Source of the DNA: Phycicoccus sp. Soil802
GTDB taxonomy: Bacteria; Actinomycetota; Actinomycetes; Actinomycetales; Dermatophilaceae
Length of the DNA stretch: 64,000 bases
Assembly: GCF_001429605.1 (NCBI RefSeq)
Contig: NZ_LMSS01000006.1
Location: forward strand, 62,001-126,000
Direction: 5' to 3'
Shown: positions 61,583-64,000 of the stretch, one piece after another
Layout of the letters: each line of letters starts with the position of its first letter
How positions within the stretch are numbered: position 1 is the first letter of the stretch
Made by a program: the position numbers and the translations under genes
Notes under the pieces: generated by a model
Told to the model about the DNA's origin: nothing
Seen by the model: only the letters and a program-made list of their open reading frames with translations
Databases searched by the model: none

Positions 61583-61873
61583 TCAGTGGCCCCGGGAGGG
61601 GCCGACGCCCTCGTCCTCGGCATCGGACCACAGCGAGGGGTCGTACTCCTCGTCGGTGATGAAGACGATCTCGCCCGGCGCACCGGCCCGGTCCTGGGAG
61701 CCGACCCCGGCTCCCCGCGCCACGAGGTCGACGTCGTCCGCGAGCCGCACGACATCGTCGCGCAGTCGTTGCACGTCGATGGTGTTGCCGAGCTCCTTCG
61801 AGAGCGCGGTCACCGCCCGTCGCAGCCCGGCCACGTGACCTGCAGCCGCTGTGAGGTCGTCGCTGACGCCCAT
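61583..61873 (-). CDS. Small conserved protein heading the sdh operon (Rv0250c-like)
   Basis: A 96-residue acidic protein: an N-terminal helix (DDLTAAAGHVAGLRRAVTAL), a second helix with heptad spacing (VQRLRDDVVRLADDVDLV) and a tail GEIVFITDEEYDPSLWSDAE. A gene of this length precedes Sdh1 in mycobacteria (Rv0250c). Function unknown; an assembly or regulatory role for Sdh is plausible from position only. The ATG was chosen for GAAGGGAC upstream; a TTG six codons earlier is less likely. Confidence 0.75.
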   Translation of the reverse strand: MGVSDDLTAAAGHVAGLRRAVTALSKELGNTIDVQRLRDDVVRLADDVDLVARGAGVGSQDRAGAPGEIVFITDEEYDPSLWSDAEDEGVGPSRGH

Positions 61874-61895
61874 GACACCGTCCCTTCGCAAGGCG

Positions 61896-61921
61896 GATGC
61901 GGGTCGTCAGTGACCCGCATC
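61896..61921. promoter_or_regulatory. Palindrome upstream of the sdh operon
   Basis: GATGCGGGTC - GTCAGT - GACCCGCATC: a perfect 10 bp inverted repeat 23-48 nt before the sdh leading gene's ATG. It could be a repressor operator for sdh or part of the argH terminator. The upstream TAGGTT (minus strand) could be a -10, which would place the palindrome over the transcription start. Confidence 0.5.
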
Positions 61922-61977
61922 ACGAACCTATCGCGTGCTTCCCGAGATTTCTCGGAAGCGGACGGACGGGTATGCCG

Positions 61978-63938
<1,961 letters not shown>

Positions 63939-63942
63939 CGGC

Positions 63943-64000
63943 TCAGGCCCCCTCGAGGAGGAAGGAGAGCAGCGCCTTCTGCGCGTGCAGCCGGTTCTCG
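63943..64000 (-). CDS. argF: Ornithine carbamoyltransferase, C-terminal end (partial)
   Basis: The last 18 codons read [18 protein letters not shown] followed by TGA. The NRLHxQKALL ending is characteristic of ornithine carbamoyltransferase, and argF precedes argR in actinobacterial arg clusters. The rest lies beyond the window. Confidence 0.85.
   Translation of the reverse strand, partial: ENRLHAQKALLSFLLEGA

Overview
The window is a 64 kb piece of chromosome from a high-GC actinobacterium. The evidence is protein coding at roughly 70% GC, frequent GTG starts, many 1-4 nt stop/start overlaps, an rRNA operon with no tRNA in its 16S-23S spacer, and a gene order closely resembling Mycobacterium/Streptomyces core clusters. 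A Micrococcales member such as the Intrasporangiaceae is my best guess, but that is inference. Nearly all genes lie on the minus strand. No phage, insertion sequence, CRISPR array or tRNA gene was found.

Layout by increasing coordinate. 1-10.1 kb: pyrimidine operon, transcribed pyrR-pyrB-pyrC-(membrane-anchored PH-like gene)-carA-carB-pyrK-pyrD-pyrF, with a PyrR-binding RNA loop just upstream of the pyrR start. 10.3-11.3 kb: nusB and efp. 11.4-13.4 kb: an aldo-keto reductase (+) facing a Tat-exported dioxygenase-like lipoprotein. 13.5-17.9 kb: aroB, aroK, aroC, prepilin peptidase, aroE. 17.9-24.6 kb: mltG, ruvX, alaS, two small conserved proteins, rarA. 24.6-31.8 kb: accessory genes (MMPL transporter, acetyltransferase, hydrolase, VOC protein, AraC-type regulator, secreted protein, an unrecognised 548-residue protein). 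32-33.8 kb: aspS. 33.9-49.97 kb: a long co-directional block of a TPR protein, HAD phosphatase, Lys/Ala-repeat protein, tlyA, nadK, recN, steA, steB, a MraY-like protein, murJ, a glycosyltransferase, pyrG, a Nudix hydrolase, a VOC protein and a YchJ-like protein. 50.1-55.4 kb: one rRNA operon (16S-23S-5S) with leader, processing stalk and terminator. 56-58 kb: tyrS and mpg. 58-61.9 kb: a three-subunit succinate dehydrogenase operon with a small conserved leading gene. 62-64 kb: argH, argR and the 3' end of argF.

The genes are mostly housekeeping: pyrimidine, shikimate and arginine biosynthesis, translation (alaS, aspS, tyrS, efp, rRNA), transcription antitermination (nusB), repair (recN, rarA, mpg), NADP synthesis, respiration, and cell-wall assembly and hydrolysis control (mltG, murJ, steA/steB, MraY-like).

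The most striking signal belongs to no gene. The exact 8-mer GTATGCCG (or its complement CGGCATAC) was read 32 times in 64 kb against about 2-3 expected at 70% GC. It occurs in both orientations, in several reading frames (forcing rare codons such as ATA) and between genes, and once as a perfect inverted pair forming a hairpin after aspS. Every GTATGCC found is followed by G. This looks like a selected genome-wide DNA signal, such as an uptake-sequence-like, HIP1-like or protein-binding motif.
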